Shown here: positions 1 through 11,179 of the stretch, piece by piece
Layout of the letters: each line of letters begins with the position of its first letter
Position numbering within the stretch: position 1 is the stretch's first letter
Source of the DNA: Cyathus striatus
Taxonomy: Eukaryota; Basidiomycota; Agaricomycetes; Agaricales; Nidulariaceae
Length of the DNA: 64,000 bases
Assembly: GCA_025738555.1 (NCBI GenBank)
Contig: JAOVFP010000002.1
Span: 2,294,001-2,358,000, forward strand
Direction: 5' to 3'
Program-made: the position numbers and the translations under genes
The notes under the pieces: model-generated
What the model was told of the DNA's origin: nothing
The model's database searches: none
What the model saw: the letters and a program-made list of their open reading frames with translations, nothing else

Positions 1-2339
1 TCGCACGTAAAAAAACGAACAGCCTCGGGTCTCCTCAGAAAATCTGGGTCCCAATTAACCATCACCAAAGACCCCTCGCATGTACCCCACTCCTACCACC
101 ACTCCCACCACCACCAACATAACAACTCCCACCCACCCAAGCTGAACCCGCACATCGACCGCGCCTTAAGTGCAGTATCCCAACTCGAGCGTGCAATAGC
201 CAAGATCCTCCTCATCCGCTATGAGCAGGACATCGCCAGGTTGTTCAGTACGAGGCTATACAGCATCTGCCTCGTGCATCTTCCTACTTTCGTCATGCGC
301 TGCAGTGCCCTAGGTGGACCTGGCTGGCTCGCGTGGAATTATGACAGCGAGGAGGTGAAGGATTTTATGCGGGGCGCTATTGCGATGGATATGCGCCAGG
401 CCGGGGAGAGAGTCGCCACCAAGAGTGTGTTATGGAGTTATACTGCCTTGAGGCATTTCGTATGTTCCCTTCCCTTTGTGTTTCTTGCTCGTTATTCTAA
501 TATCGAACTGTAGGCCCTCTCGAATAATGTCACGATATGCCACAAACGCGGCCTGCACTCCCTCCGTCTTCTCCCGCATTACCCGCTCCTCAAAGCACAC
601 ATGGAATCCCTCGAATCAATGCCCCCTGCAACATTCAGCAAGCCCCCGCATTTAGGCTCCTTAAGGGAGGGATTAGACGCGTTAGACGAAGCGTGTCGCA
701 CTTTCGAAATTCGTTCCTCCTCTTCTTCTAGTTCAAACTCGTCCTCATCGCCTTCACGTTCATCTTCATCTTCATCCTCCTCCTCTGCCTCCGCCTCTTC
801 AGGCCCCGATTTAACAAAAGAAACTCAAGAAGACCCACCAACACTCCACCAAAAACTAACCTACGGCTACGAAAAAGCCGCCCAAACGCTCTGGAGCGTC
901 GCGCGCGAATTCGATGTGAGAGGGTACGGTACTGTTCTGCGCGAAAAGCTCACTAACAAGTGGTGCGATTGTGGATGCTCTACGGATCATCTTGGCGAGG
1001 TGTGTGAGCGCACTGTTAGGGAGGAAGAGGGCGAGTGTGTGCATCATTCGCATTCTGGGAAGAAGGGGAAGAATTCGAATGGGAGTGCGAATGTGAATGG
1101 GGGGAAGGGAGAGAAAGGGAAGTATAGAGAGTGGGATGGGCGCGGGAGTGGTGTTTTTGGATGGGAGACCGGGGAGGAGGAGGATGTGTGGGAGGTTGAG
1201 CTTGATTTTGGGGGGGAGGGGGAGGATGTTGGAGGGGATGAGGAGGGGGATGAGGATGGGGGGAGGGGAGATATGACCATTGGGGAGATGATGGATTGGA
1301 GGTATTTTAGAGCTGAGAGGGAGAAAGAGGAGGTTTGTGTTTCACTTTCGCTTTCCCTTGTACTCTTACTTTCCGACTTCCCCCTACTTCACTTTCACGT
1401 TTATATTCCAATCCTCCTTCTTTCTCTTCACCTTCACCTTTGCCCCTCCCGTCCTCTCACCTCTCTTCAGACAATGCTAACACCTCCATCAGGGCAACAA
1501 ATCCTTCCGAAAAGGCAACTTCCAACAAGCAGTAATGCACTACGAGGCAGCACATTCTATCGAGCCCGAGCTGCCGCACTATCAGTTGAATTTGGCAGCG
1601 GCGTATTTAAAGCTTAACAAGTGCATTTTTTCCTTCCTCCCTCCCATACGCAACAACTAACACACACATCTCAGCTGGATTGAAGCCGAACAAGCATGCA
1701 CCAAAGCAATCACACAGCACCGGAGTGAGAAGGGGTATTTCCGCCGAGCGAAGGCGAGGAAGATGTTAGGCAGGACGGGGGAAGCTGTTGATGGTTCGTC
1801 TTTGCCTTCCTTCTTTGTAAAGTGGAGATGTTGATAAAGAATGGATAGATCTTAGGAATGTGTTAAGGTTGCAGCCGGTGAATAAGGAGGCGTTGGCCGA
1901 GTTGGGGATGTTACTCCCCCCTCCTGTTCCTGCTGCTCCTGCGATGTCGGAGGATAGAGCGGATTCATCGTCGCGCGATTCGAGCTCCAGTTCAAATTCA
2001 AGTTCATCATCCTCGTCCTCGTCAAGCTCTAGTTCAAGTTCATCAAGCTCAAGTTCGCAATCGACAACTCCGTCGTACTCTCCACCTCCCTCTCCCACCT
2101 ACTCCAGCAGTAGCGGTAGCAGCCACTCTGGCGTAAGCTCGAAACACACCCCGCCCCCGTTCGCAAAGACGAAGCAGGACGAGCGGAGGTTGAAGATTGT
2201 GCCGCTTAGTGCTGTGCCCGAGGTGCATACCTGCGAGTGTCATCGTCGGAGTGGGAGTGCTGGGAAGAGGAGGAGGGAGGAGGAGGAGGGTGTGCTTTGG
2301 CCTAGTTGGGAGAGGTATGCTGTTAAGCGGGTTGATTAG
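1..2339 (+). CDS. TPR-domain protein, 5' end outside the window
   Basis: Five exons can be joined: 1-459, 514-1332, 1493-1620, 1675-1793 and 1849-2339 (TAG stop). They give 671 visible residues in one frame, already open at base 1, so the start lies upstream. Exons 3-5 encode a tetratricopeptide unit of about 100 residues, starting GNKSFRKGNFQQAVMHYEAA and continuing through YQLNLAAAYLKL, WIEAEQACTKAI, KGYFRRAKARKMLG and DLRNVLRLQP. This is the layout of the TPR modules in Hsp70/Hsp90 cochaperone-type proteins, so a protein-protein interaction role is likely. The N-terminal 420 residues (His-rich start, two poly-Ser tracts, an acidic Gly/Glu stretch) match nothing I recognise. A second Ser tract and a CxCH-type motif (HTCECH) follow the TPRs. 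Introns are 54-160 nt; the third carries a good TGCTAAC-like branch site at about 1474. The family is clear, the specific function is not. Confidence 0.8.
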
Positions 2340-3257
2340 GTGTTGTGAAATGGGGTGTGGGGGAGTGGGGAAGGAGGAGTGACGATGATATGAGGAGGGG
2401 AGGGGGTATTTAACTGCGATCTCATGCATGCGTGCTTGGTTAACTTTTTCATTCTCGATCTATCTCTATCTCTTTCTCATTCTGTGTTATATCTATATGC
2501 TACGGTACGCGCTAACGTTGTACCTCTCGTTCCCTTAGACTGTCTCTGTTCCGCCTTATCAGGCGTTTCGTATCTGTATGATATAGTTGATGATCCCCGT
2601 GTTCTGTGTCTTGGAAGCTTCGTTGACTGTTGGCCATGGCATGAGACTGAGTTTAACTGCTTTTGTGATTTTTTGTGATTTTGCTAACGTACATTCGTAG
2701 GTGCTTTATTGCCTTGAGAGGCTTCTAACCATGTATGATATGGTTACTTTTATCCGTTGATCCCATGCTTGTCCTACAGCCTTTCTTACACCGTGACATG
2801 GGACCAAGCTTCAAATTTATTCTCTACGGCGTTCGCTAACGTGTACACTGTAAGTAACAACCCCTAGACCTCCTACTTGCACTTACATTGTTGAAGGGTT
2901 TAAACAAGTTTTAAAACACCTTAAACACCGTATCACGTGTATGGTACAAGTACTTACCCGCTGATGAGATCTAATCCCACAGTGCTTGTTTCTTTAACTT
3001 TGTCCTTTATCATCTATGGCAACAGCCTCTCTTACACCGCGACATGAGACCACGCTCAAGACCAGACCAAGAAGCTATTTCCATCCTCCTGAGCATTTAC
3101 ACCCCTAAAATAGGATAGATATCCTCGTGATCATTATTATCACTCGCTTGTCAGTGGGGCTGTATTGTGTTATCTTGTCGTGTCTCGTGGACATGGGAGG
3201 ATGGGTTACAGTGGGAACAGTTTGGAGAGGGGGCTTATCTTGGCTTTGATTTTGGGG
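2340..3257. other. Intergenic region between TPR gene and formamidase
   Basis: Mixed-composition spacer. I see no supported gene, repeat or RNA here. Its last part holds the formamidase promoter. Confidence 0.6.
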
Positions 3258-3263
3258 TATAAA
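3258..3263 (+). promoter_or_regulatory. TATA box of the formamidase gene
   Basis: TATAAA followed by a G run lies 68 nt upstream of the chosen ATG at 3332, a normal distance for a fungal TATA promoter with a short leader. Inferred from position and sequence only. Confidence 0.5.
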
Positions 3264-3331
3264 GGGGGGTTGGTGGGGATCGCAGCGCTGCGGAAGTACT
3301 GTGAAGACTCGAGAACGATTACTTGTTAACT

Positions 3332-5860
3332 ATGGCTACGAAAGTGAACTCGGTTGCGCATCCTACTTTGGTTCAGGTGTGTTCTGCTTTTCGCGTTTGG
3401 AGAGTATTCTTAAGTGATGGATAGGTCGATCCGTTCATGTAAGTTGTGCCTTCTCCTGTATGGTCAGGTAGGTGTTGATGGGTTCGTAGTCCTGCGGACC
3501 AACAGAAAGTACGCTTTCTTTCTATTAACTGGAACAGCATGCTGACACGGTGTATAGGGGCTTCATAATCGTTGGCAGCAAGTTCATTTCTTCTTTCAGT
3601 AGGGTCATAGACTAATGTATCGCTGATAGCCCAGATATCCCACCCGTGGCGACTGTAAAGCCCGGTCAAGTAAGTCTTACATCATAGATAAGATAAGGAC
3701 TAAAGACTAGCTACTATTACCTGCAGACGTTCAAGCTTGAATGCGTTGGTGAGCTTTAACCTTGCTATATCGTAAGCGGGTATTGAAGGATTGGAATGGA
3801 AGATTGGACTGGGGCTCAGATTGGGAACAATGATAGTATGTGCAAGTTTTGCCTCATTATTTTGGTTGGTGTTGAATCTCGGATAGATAGCGATGATGTT
3901 AAAAACATCGACCTGACGAAGATTCATAATTTGACCGGACCGGTTGCGGTTGAAGGTGCTGAGCCCGGGGATTGTTTGGTGGTTGACATCCTGGACAGTA
4001 TGTCCTACTTCTTCCTTGCAATGAGAAAGTGTTAATCGTGCTTCTTAAGTTACTCCATTTGAGAAGATGCCTTGGGGATATACTGTACGTGCCTGACCTC
4101 ATCCTTCGCACTATTGAGCTCATTGTTCTTTTCCAGGGAATCTTCGAGCTCGAAAACGGAGGTGGCCTCTTTGGTAAGAGCACGTTGTACTAGAGGCTCT
4201 TCCCCCATCTAACCATGTGCAGCACAGGAATTCAAAAGCAAAGCAGCAAAGGCAATCTGGGACTTCAACGGTTCGTATCTCCTTCCTCCTCCCACCCTTC
4301 CATCTAAACCTTCATTAACATTAGGGATCTATGCAACATCGCGGCACATCCCTGGCGTCCGCTTCGCGGGAGTGACCCACCCAGGACTGATAGGCACCGC
4401 ACCATCCGCCGAACTCCTTGCGACATGGAACAAGCGGGAAGGCGAGCTAATCGCCGCCCATGTCAATTCCGTGCCCCCCGTTGCATTCCCGCCCGAGCCG
4501 ATAGGTGCGTATGTGGGCCAGGACCTGCCGAAGGAGGTAATGGAGAAGATTGCGAAGGAGGGTGCGAGGACGATTCCTGGGCGTGAACATGGTGGGAATT
4601 GTGATGTACGTTTGGGTTCTTGTTGACGTTGAAGTTGGGGTGCTGATGTGGGTTGAGCCAGATTAAGAACCTTTCCCGCGGATCGCGGTGTTACTTCCCT
4701 GTGTTTGTGAAGGGAGCTAATTTGTCTGTTGGTGATTTGCATTTCTCCCAGGGCGATGTGAGTGTTTACTATGACCGGATGAATGATATTTGACTGTTAC
4801 GTGCAGGGAGAGGTGAATCCTTTGCGAGTTTCTGTCCGGTAGGAAACTCATAGATTTTATTTAGATGTCGTTTTGCGGAGCTATCGAAATGGTAAGTTAT
4901 GTGCATACCTTTGCAATTCCTGGAGCTGAAGATATTAGGCTGGTATTATCACCTTTAGCACTAGCATCATCAAAGGCGGAGTAGAGAAATTCGCACTTAA
5001 GCAGCCTATCTTCCTGGTAGGGTGTTCACTGTTCGCTGTTCGTTGCCGACTAAACTAGTGTTGCACCATAAAGCCGTCTCCGATTGATCCAGTTTACTCG
5101 TCGAAGGTATGACTATGAAGTATTCTTCAGGCTTAGCTTACCATTGGTATAGATAATATTTGAGGGTTTGAGCGTCGATATCCGTACGTGACTGTTTTCA
5201 TTGTTCCAGAGGACCTGTGTAAATGTATTATTTAGATGGGGATGGGAAACAGTATAACATGGATGCGTAGGTTATCTATTGCAGAAAAATTAGTTTTAGT
5301 TTGACACTTTATTCCAAAGATCTGTTGCCTATAAGCAAGCGGCATTAAATGCAATCGCCTATCTTCAGAAGGTAAATATATAGCTCTATTCTGTGTATCG
5401 ACTAATCAAACACTCCGTTCTAGATTGGATATAGTAAGCTATTCAACTAATGAATACGACATGCTCCTAATCACATGTCACTCCGTCGGTAGCTCGTGAA
5501 CAGGCTTGTGAGTATCATTTATCTATGTAAGAGAAGTGTTAGTGACGCCCTATAATGCTACGTGAAGACTTGTTGTTATCAGCCGCACCAATTGAGAGTC
5601 ATGTAGGCGCTCTGGTGGTAAGTCTCAGTTGGAAAACCCTGGTACGAATTACCTCACCCTCCACTCTAGGACTCACCTAATGCCTGTGTTACGCTTGCCA
5701 TTCCTACGGGTATCTTTGATCACGTTCGAACTTTTCCATCTCATTTGTCGCATACGCATCTTACTGATTATTTTCATTTCAGGATATCCTTCCGAATCCT
5801 GACGGTTTCCCTAAACGTGACTTTGGGCAATGTGCCATCCGAAGCGACGGCGTGGTGTAA
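3332..5860 (+). CDS. Formamidase (FmdA/AmdA family), 25 exons
   Basis: Hydrolyses formamide (and perhaps short amides) to formate and ammonia, a cytosolic nitrogen-scavenging step (EC 3.5.1.49 type). Joined exons: 3332-3376, 3425-3438, 3490-3508, 3558-3577, 3630-3669, 3727-3748, 3803-3835, 3887-3997, 4050-4084, 4137-4173, 4223-4270, 4325-4605, 4662-4757, 4807-4812, 4865-4891, 4939-5016, 5059-5106, 5153-5183, 5236-5266, 5320-5371, 5424-5433, 5493-5507, 5568-5617, 5670-5723, 5783-5860. The sum is 1281 nt, 426 residues plus TAA, close to Aspergillus FmdS (about 411). Family landmarks in order: LHNRWHPDIPPVATVKPG, KIHNLTGPVAVEGAEPGD, WGYTGIFELENGGG, HIPGVRFAGVTHPGLIGTAP, ARTIPGREHGGNCDIKNLSR, LHFSQGDGE, FCGAIEM, VDSPNACVTLAIPTGIFD. 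No stop or frameshift is needed. One intron begins GC and one exon is only 6 nt (listed separately). It looks functional. Confidence 0.93.
3578..3629 (+). other. GC-AG intron in the formamidase gene
   Basis: The donor reads GCAAGT and the acceptor GATAG. Only this splice joins TGG-CA to C-CCA and gives the conserved NRWHPDIPP stretch. All other introns of the gene begin with GT. Confidence 0.75.
4807..4812 (+). other. Six-nucleotide micro-exon of the formamidase gene
   Basis: GGAGAG lies between a GTGCAG acceptor and a GTGAAT donor. It supplies the Gly-Glu of the conserved GDGE motif and keeps the frame between the exons ending at 4757 and starting at 4865. Confidence 0.65.
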
Positions 5861-8465
5861 ATTAGTGTAAATAAATAAAGGAATAGGGCCGGCAAGCGGC
5901 ACAGCCCACTACTGGCACTTATTAAGGTTAAAAAGATTTCATGAGCCTGCTGTAATATTAAAAATATAGCAGATGTTAATGTACTATGAGCGGAGCAATA
6001 TCTACGAAGATGCAGTACAGTACACCAAGTAAATACTCCCGCACAATGCATGCATACTAAACGGTAGGCAGATTGTCCTAACTTCCATTGCATCGACTCG
6101 GCCGCGCGCATACACCAAAACCTCGCCTGCTCCAAAAGGAACTTAACATCTTTCACAGCGTTGTTATCAATCAAAGTGGGTTGAGCGACAGGTCACCGAG
6201 GTGATGCTCAGACAATGAATGATAAATCTACAAAACGATTAAACTTGAATAGCAAAAAAAAATCAAGCAAAACATACCACTTCTCTCCAACGTGCGCATC
6301 ACGGCACACCATCTTGAGTCAATTTATATCCTCATTCGTGGCAGATTTAAGATCGAGTCCCTCCGTACTAAATAAAACCTGGCCTTCAGAATTCCACCTC
6401 GCCTCGCTTAAATCGGTATAAAGCTCGTCATCATATCCCATGGTAGAAACTTCCTTGTTTGGATTTATCTTGCGTATGCTGTATCCATACGCATCTATGA
6501 ACGAGTACCTGCGGACAGGATATGTAGTAGCATTGCGCAGATCAAAAACTGTATGATTTTATGCAGTGGAAGACGGTTGTTGCCAATTTCAACGTCAAGA
6601 AAATCGGGATTCTCAACGACGGGTGGTGGATGGGTGGGCTCATAATGCGTAAGATCTCATCTTGTAGTTTTTAAATGTGTAGCCATATACTCACCGAGTC
6701 TCGTTACGTTCTTTTATTTCTTGTTATATAGTTGTCGTGTTTTAGTCTATGCAAAATTAGATCGTTAGTTTTGGTTAGATACTTGAATGTGTAGCCATAT
6801 TTAATGTTTTTGTGAATGTATTTTTTGGATTGGTACAAGTTGTACCGTGAGGGACTTGAAATGATTACTTTTTGTTGAGGTATTAATTACACTTTATGTA
6901 AAAGAAGTGTCAAGACGTGATAACCTAACGGTAGTATCTAGTCGTTGGTTACCATCACCTCATAAGTAAAGCCTTTTTTATTTTCTCGTGCTTTCCACAT
7001 ATCCTTTGTCGATGTACGAATCACAATGTTTCTGTTAGAGACATTAAGGCGCATTGAATTAACTGTATAACCCAGTCGTTGGTTGCCATGATTGGTTCAT
7101 AGCTTAAAACTTTTCTTTTTTTTACCTTTTCTCTTGTGTTTTTTATGTATCATTTGTAGACGTAGCACTGGATCATGCTGTTTATGTTAAACACCATCAA
7201 GGCGCGAATTTATGATATGAAGTAATATTTTTGCCACAGTACCATCTACTGTGAGTCATTTCATTGTAATAAATAATCTCAGTTGAAATATAAACATAAA
7301 ATAAGATACAAAATGATATGTGTTTCGCAGATTGTAACATATGAACTTCATTAGGGTTAATACAATTCAAATAGTATCTTGCTCATCTCAGACCACTTGT
7401 TTCACTGATATTTCCCTAAAATATATCTTATAGGCTTTAAAATTCACTTATTAAGTATGTGCCATAATTTTAAGTCTGAAATACACTTGATTCCTGTATA
7501 TTTAATACTGTGCTTGTAGAGGTGTAGTCCTCTACAGGGTGAGCCTTCCTCAGTCCCAAGTGCATAAGACCAGTTCTATAGGGAGAAACTAGCTACACAG
7601 GTGTAGGGATGACAGTAAGAAAGACTAAAGAGTGGTGATGTAAGCAAGTCTACTTATGTGTTACTGTAAACCTTAACCCAACTCTTACAGTGCTGCCAAA
7701 ACTTGGATAAAACAGTTATAAGATATATAATTTGATTAATTTTTAAATGATCATAACTTCTATGTTAACTCACAGTACAGTACATGAAATTATAGTCTAC
7801 AGAGCTAGAACAACATCATTAACAAGTGAACAAAGAGAAGAATGGTTCATTTCTAGAGGGTGTCACAGTATGTCACAATTGGAGTCTCAAAAATCAGGCA
7901 TGTTGACCGCTTTAGGCAATACACAGCCACCTGCAGTTGCAGCTCAACTTTGACCAAGGCTACTCTATTGGCCCAGTGCCCACCAATGCAAAGCGGACAA
8001 ACCCAAGTGTGTACAGAAAAGTCCGAGTGTGTGTGGACACATCCAAATGTAGCTGGCAAATCTGACGAGCACTTTGGACAAATCCGAGCATGACAGAGAA
8101 ATCCGAGCATGGCGGCAAAATCTGTACGTGCATGCACAGCCACTACGCATTTTCGCTCACCAACACAGACAAATAGGGGAAGCAAGCTCCCCCACTAATT
8201 ATAATACTACCTTTGAGGACTCTATGAGTTGTAGTGTGTATTTATCCCCTGTGAGATATTTTGTATTTTGTATATAAGGTCATGAAAGGTACATGTACAT
8301 GTACCCTTTTGAGTAAGGCTGGAAAAGGACTGACTGACTATATATATCAAAGAAAAGAAGGCACAGTTTGGTTGTAGTGCTGTTTGTTGTTTACAGCTTT
8401 ACATACAACATAACCACTGTGATGTGGTGTCATAGTTCTTGCACAGTTGACAAACTTTCAAGCAT
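5861..8465. other. AT-rich gene-free stretch
   Basis: About 2.6 kb with only short scattered reading frames and no recognisable domain. The segment around 7500-8300 contains mixed short repeats of TCCGAGTG/TCCGAGCATG type at 8020-8115. I can assign no gene. Confidence 0.5.
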
Positions 8466-8474
8466 CTACTTAGT
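8466..8474. repeat. Left TSD CTACTTAGT
   Basis: Perfect direct copy of 11171-11179, immediately outside the left TIR. Confidence 0.75.
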
Positions 8475-8705
8475 CAGGCTCCTAAAACCAGCACACTTGT
8501 ATCTCGCTACAACCTCCTTAGGTAAACAAAGTCAAATATTTGCTTAAGGCAAATAAACCTAAGGGAGGTTCTGCTCGATAGAGTGGCTGGCAAATGTGGT
8601 CACTGAAGTTTCACCACAGACCCTTTCCATCAACAGGGAAATTGATGGTGGGGCATGCTGCATTCCCACATCATACATATGTACTTGTGCTCATGAACAC
8701 CAATG
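8475..8705 (+). repeat. Left TIR of the 2.7-kb element
   Basis: Pairs with 10945-11170 in inverse orientation. It includes an internal hairpin around CCTTAGGTAAACAAAG and AATAAACCTAAGGG. Confidence 0.75.
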
Positions 8706-8949
8706 ATCACAGCTATCTACAATAATTCGAGCCTCATACTCTCAATGTACTTATTCTCTTTATTTTTGGTCTTGCTCTCTGAAGAGTTTATTGGTATCTT
8801 CATATCTTGCTAAATATTATAATAATAATGTTATTGAAGTGTATCTGTATTGTGGTAGAATTAAGGTAGAATATACTATAAATCTTTCTTCATAGATTTA
8901 CAAGTGCAGTGTGATTGATGAAAGTGTAAAAGTGATGGGTGAGTTGTTC

Positions 8950-9300
8950 TAAAGCATCAAGAGTAGGTGATTAGTAGGTTGGAGGGGAACATTCTTGAAA
9001 CAAATACAACAAGAAAGATATAAAAAATTGAAGAAACAAGACAATAAACTTCAAGGCTAACTGTGAGTGAGGCCAAACTATTCAATGAATTGTATGGAGG
9101 GAATTTATAGAAAACTAGAACAAGGAGTTTACTTAATGAGGAATGGTTGATAAAATGGAAATTAATAATGTTGAGATTATAGATTTATGTAGAAAAAATG
9201 TAAGGTATAAAACAGAGAACTTGAACATACCAATGAATAGAAAGAAAATTTAAAGAATAAAACCTATGGAGGGAGACTTGGGGCATTGACATGAGCTTCA
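8950..9300 (+). repeat. Segment related to 59.15-59.5 kb
   Basis: Stretches such as TTACTTAATGAGGAATGGT and TAAAGTATAAAAC-like text recur in inverse orientation inside the hAT-like element at 59150-59500. A coding remnant (LLNEEW) is readable in both, so both probably derive from one older transposon gene. Confidence 0.45.
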
Positions 9301-9378
9301 GTAAAACTTGTTGTAAGGCATTCACTGGACATTGGTAGTGCGGAATACTGACAATATTGCAGCACTTGGGATGGTGTA

Positions 9379-10637
9379 CAGTCAAGGACAATCAAAGTCA
9401 GCAAAAAAAATCAACAATTTTTTTTGGCCTTGGACTTCTTCGGGAATGAAAGCTACTTGAAATAGCTTTCATTTGATACAACTTTCACGGCGATCCTACA
9501 AGCCGTTCCTTCTAAAAATAGGATTTGATATTTTTACTTCGAAAAAATTTGGCCAACAGTAAAAAAAATCGTTTTATTCATGAAAAAAGCGCCAATAGAC
9601 TCCTTTTTATGTACTATTAATGATTCCAATGTATTAGAATATTTTATCAAGTGGTTTTTGAGCAAAAAATAAAACAAAAGTTGTATCTATACATGGTGTG
9701 AATTTACAAATAGGAACAATGATGCAAGATAACTTGCTGTATTTGCTATCTGACTGATTTTCACACTTGCTAAACACAACCAGATAAGTATTGTAAGATG
9801 ACGATTGCAATGTAACACATCCCACCACCACCATGAGCCACCCTCAAGGTCATCCATCAAAGAAACACAAGCCTAATATGCTTGGACTAAGAAATCTGTC
9901 TCAAGCATCACCAACCCCTTCAGATTTATCTAGTGAAGGAGTGTCAACTCCAAGTGCTCAAATTATTGATTCAGATCTCCCAGCTGATCAGGCAGTGGAT
10001 GAAGATTCAGTTCTATTAGACAGCCTGCAAGTGAACTGGGAAATAGAAGATCAAGTACTGACTGAGTCAGATAATGACAATGAGTTAGAGATTGATGTAT
10101 GGGAGAATGTCAATCCCAGGGACACACTGGTAGATATGGTATACTTACAAAATAGTCTAGTATTGGGGCTGGTGTAAATACAGATATTGTGAAGCAGACA
10201 AAAAGACCTTCCAGGAGGCCAAAAATATTGCGTTAAAATATCTTGATGCCTGCCCAGTGGATGTAATTTGATGGTTTATCAATCGCACATGGCAATTTAT
10301 GAATGCATTTCATATAGGGCTCACTGAAAGAGCAGCAGAATGGGCAGTACAACAGCAGAAGCAGCATAGAGGAGTGTCTAATGCAGCAATGGAGGCTATG
10401 GAAGTGATCAATCACAGTAAAGGTAGGCACTGACTTACCTAATAGTGTCCAAACATGTACACACAATTCGTTTTTTTGTCCAAAAAATTTGGCCACTTTC
10501 AAATATCATGGGAATAACTTCTAAAGTGCCTTTTCTAATGTATTTTAGGCCTCTGGATCTGAATATGAAGTTAGTTTTTGCATAAAAAATCACGTGGCTG
10601 AGCTACAAAAATTGTTGACTTTGACTGTCCTCAACTG
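9379..10637 (+). mobile_element. Nested Tc1/mariner- or pogo-like element, deleted
   Basis: The ends are CAGTCAAGGACAATCAAAGT at 9379 and its degenerate inverse ending CCTCAACTG at 10637. TA lies directly outside both ends (9377-9378, 10638-10639), the hallmark of this superfamily. It encloses the N-terminal part of a transposase-like reading frame (9833-10440); the DDE catalytic region is missing, so it is a deletion derivative. Confidence 0.65.
9833..10440 (+). pseudogene. N-terminal fragment of Tc1/mariner-type transposase
   Basis: The first exon starts MSHPQGHPSKKHKPNMLG and runs to about 10135. After a short intron the frame continues from about 10182 (YCEADKKTFQEAKNI) through WFINRTWQFMNAFHIGLT, AAEWAVQQQKQHRGVS and AMEAMEVINH. 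This helical segment occurs in many Agaricomycete DDE transposase genes. A TGA at about 10250, where an arginine codon is expected, stops it, and the catalytic DDE part is absent. The acidic N-terminal region could be a separate protein, but the context favours a transposase relic. Confidence 0.55.
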
Positions 10638-10944
10638 TAGGAGTGTCAGTGTTGGAGGGAAAATGATGGAGAAAGTGAGAGTGAACAAATGCAAACACTG
10701 CATCGATGCACATACAAGCTGACTCCTTTCAGCCAACCAGTATTCAGTTATTCAATTGTTGTTTAACTATTTGTAGACTGTGGACTCTGGAGTACATACT
10801 GTACCTACTTTATTTTCAATCTTTCACTTGAATTCATATATATGTAGGTCAATAATTTTGGCACATCCTGTTTATTCTATTACTCCATGGTACAAATACT
10901 ATTACTGCAGTCCACAAAGTTAGACCAAAATAAATTATTTGTGC

Positions 10945-11170
10945 ATTGTTCATGAGCATGAGTACATATGTATGATGTAGGAATACAGTGTGCCCGCCGT
11001 CAATTTCCCTGTTGATGGAAAGGGTCTGCAGTGAAACTTTGGTGACCACATTTGCCAGCTGCTCTATCAAGCAGAACCTCCCTTAGGTTTATTTGCCTTA
11101 AGCAAATATTTGACTTTGTTTACCTAAGGAGGTTGTAGCGAGATACAAGCATGCTGGTTTTAGGAGCCTG
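10945..11170 (-). repeat. Right TIR of the 2.7-kb element
   Basis: Inverse copy of 8475-8705 with scattered substitutions, so the element is not recent. Confidence 0.75.
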
Positions 11171-11179
11171 CTACTTAGT
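11171..11179. repeat. Right TSD CTACTTAGT
   Basis: Perfect direct copy of 8466-8474, immediately outside the right TIR. Confidence 0.75.

Larger units (their letters stand above)
8475..11170. mobile_element. 2.7-kb element with 9-bp TSD (Mutator-like?)
   Basis: The ends are long inverted repeats (8475-8705 against 10945-11170, about 90% identical by eye), both starting CAGGCTCCTAAAACCAGCA. CTACTTAGT flanks the element directly on both sides (8466-8474 and 11171-11179). Long TIRs with a 9-bp duplication fit Mutator-like elements. No Mutator transposase is visible, so the copy is non-autonomous. It contains a nested Tc1/mariner-like element and a segment (about 8950-9300) that also occurs near 59.2-59.5 kb. 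Confidence 0.75.

Noticed and set aside
856..1280. Minus-strand reading frames under the TPR gene
   Set aside because: Low-complexity antisense shadows of the acidic and Ser-rich exon 2.
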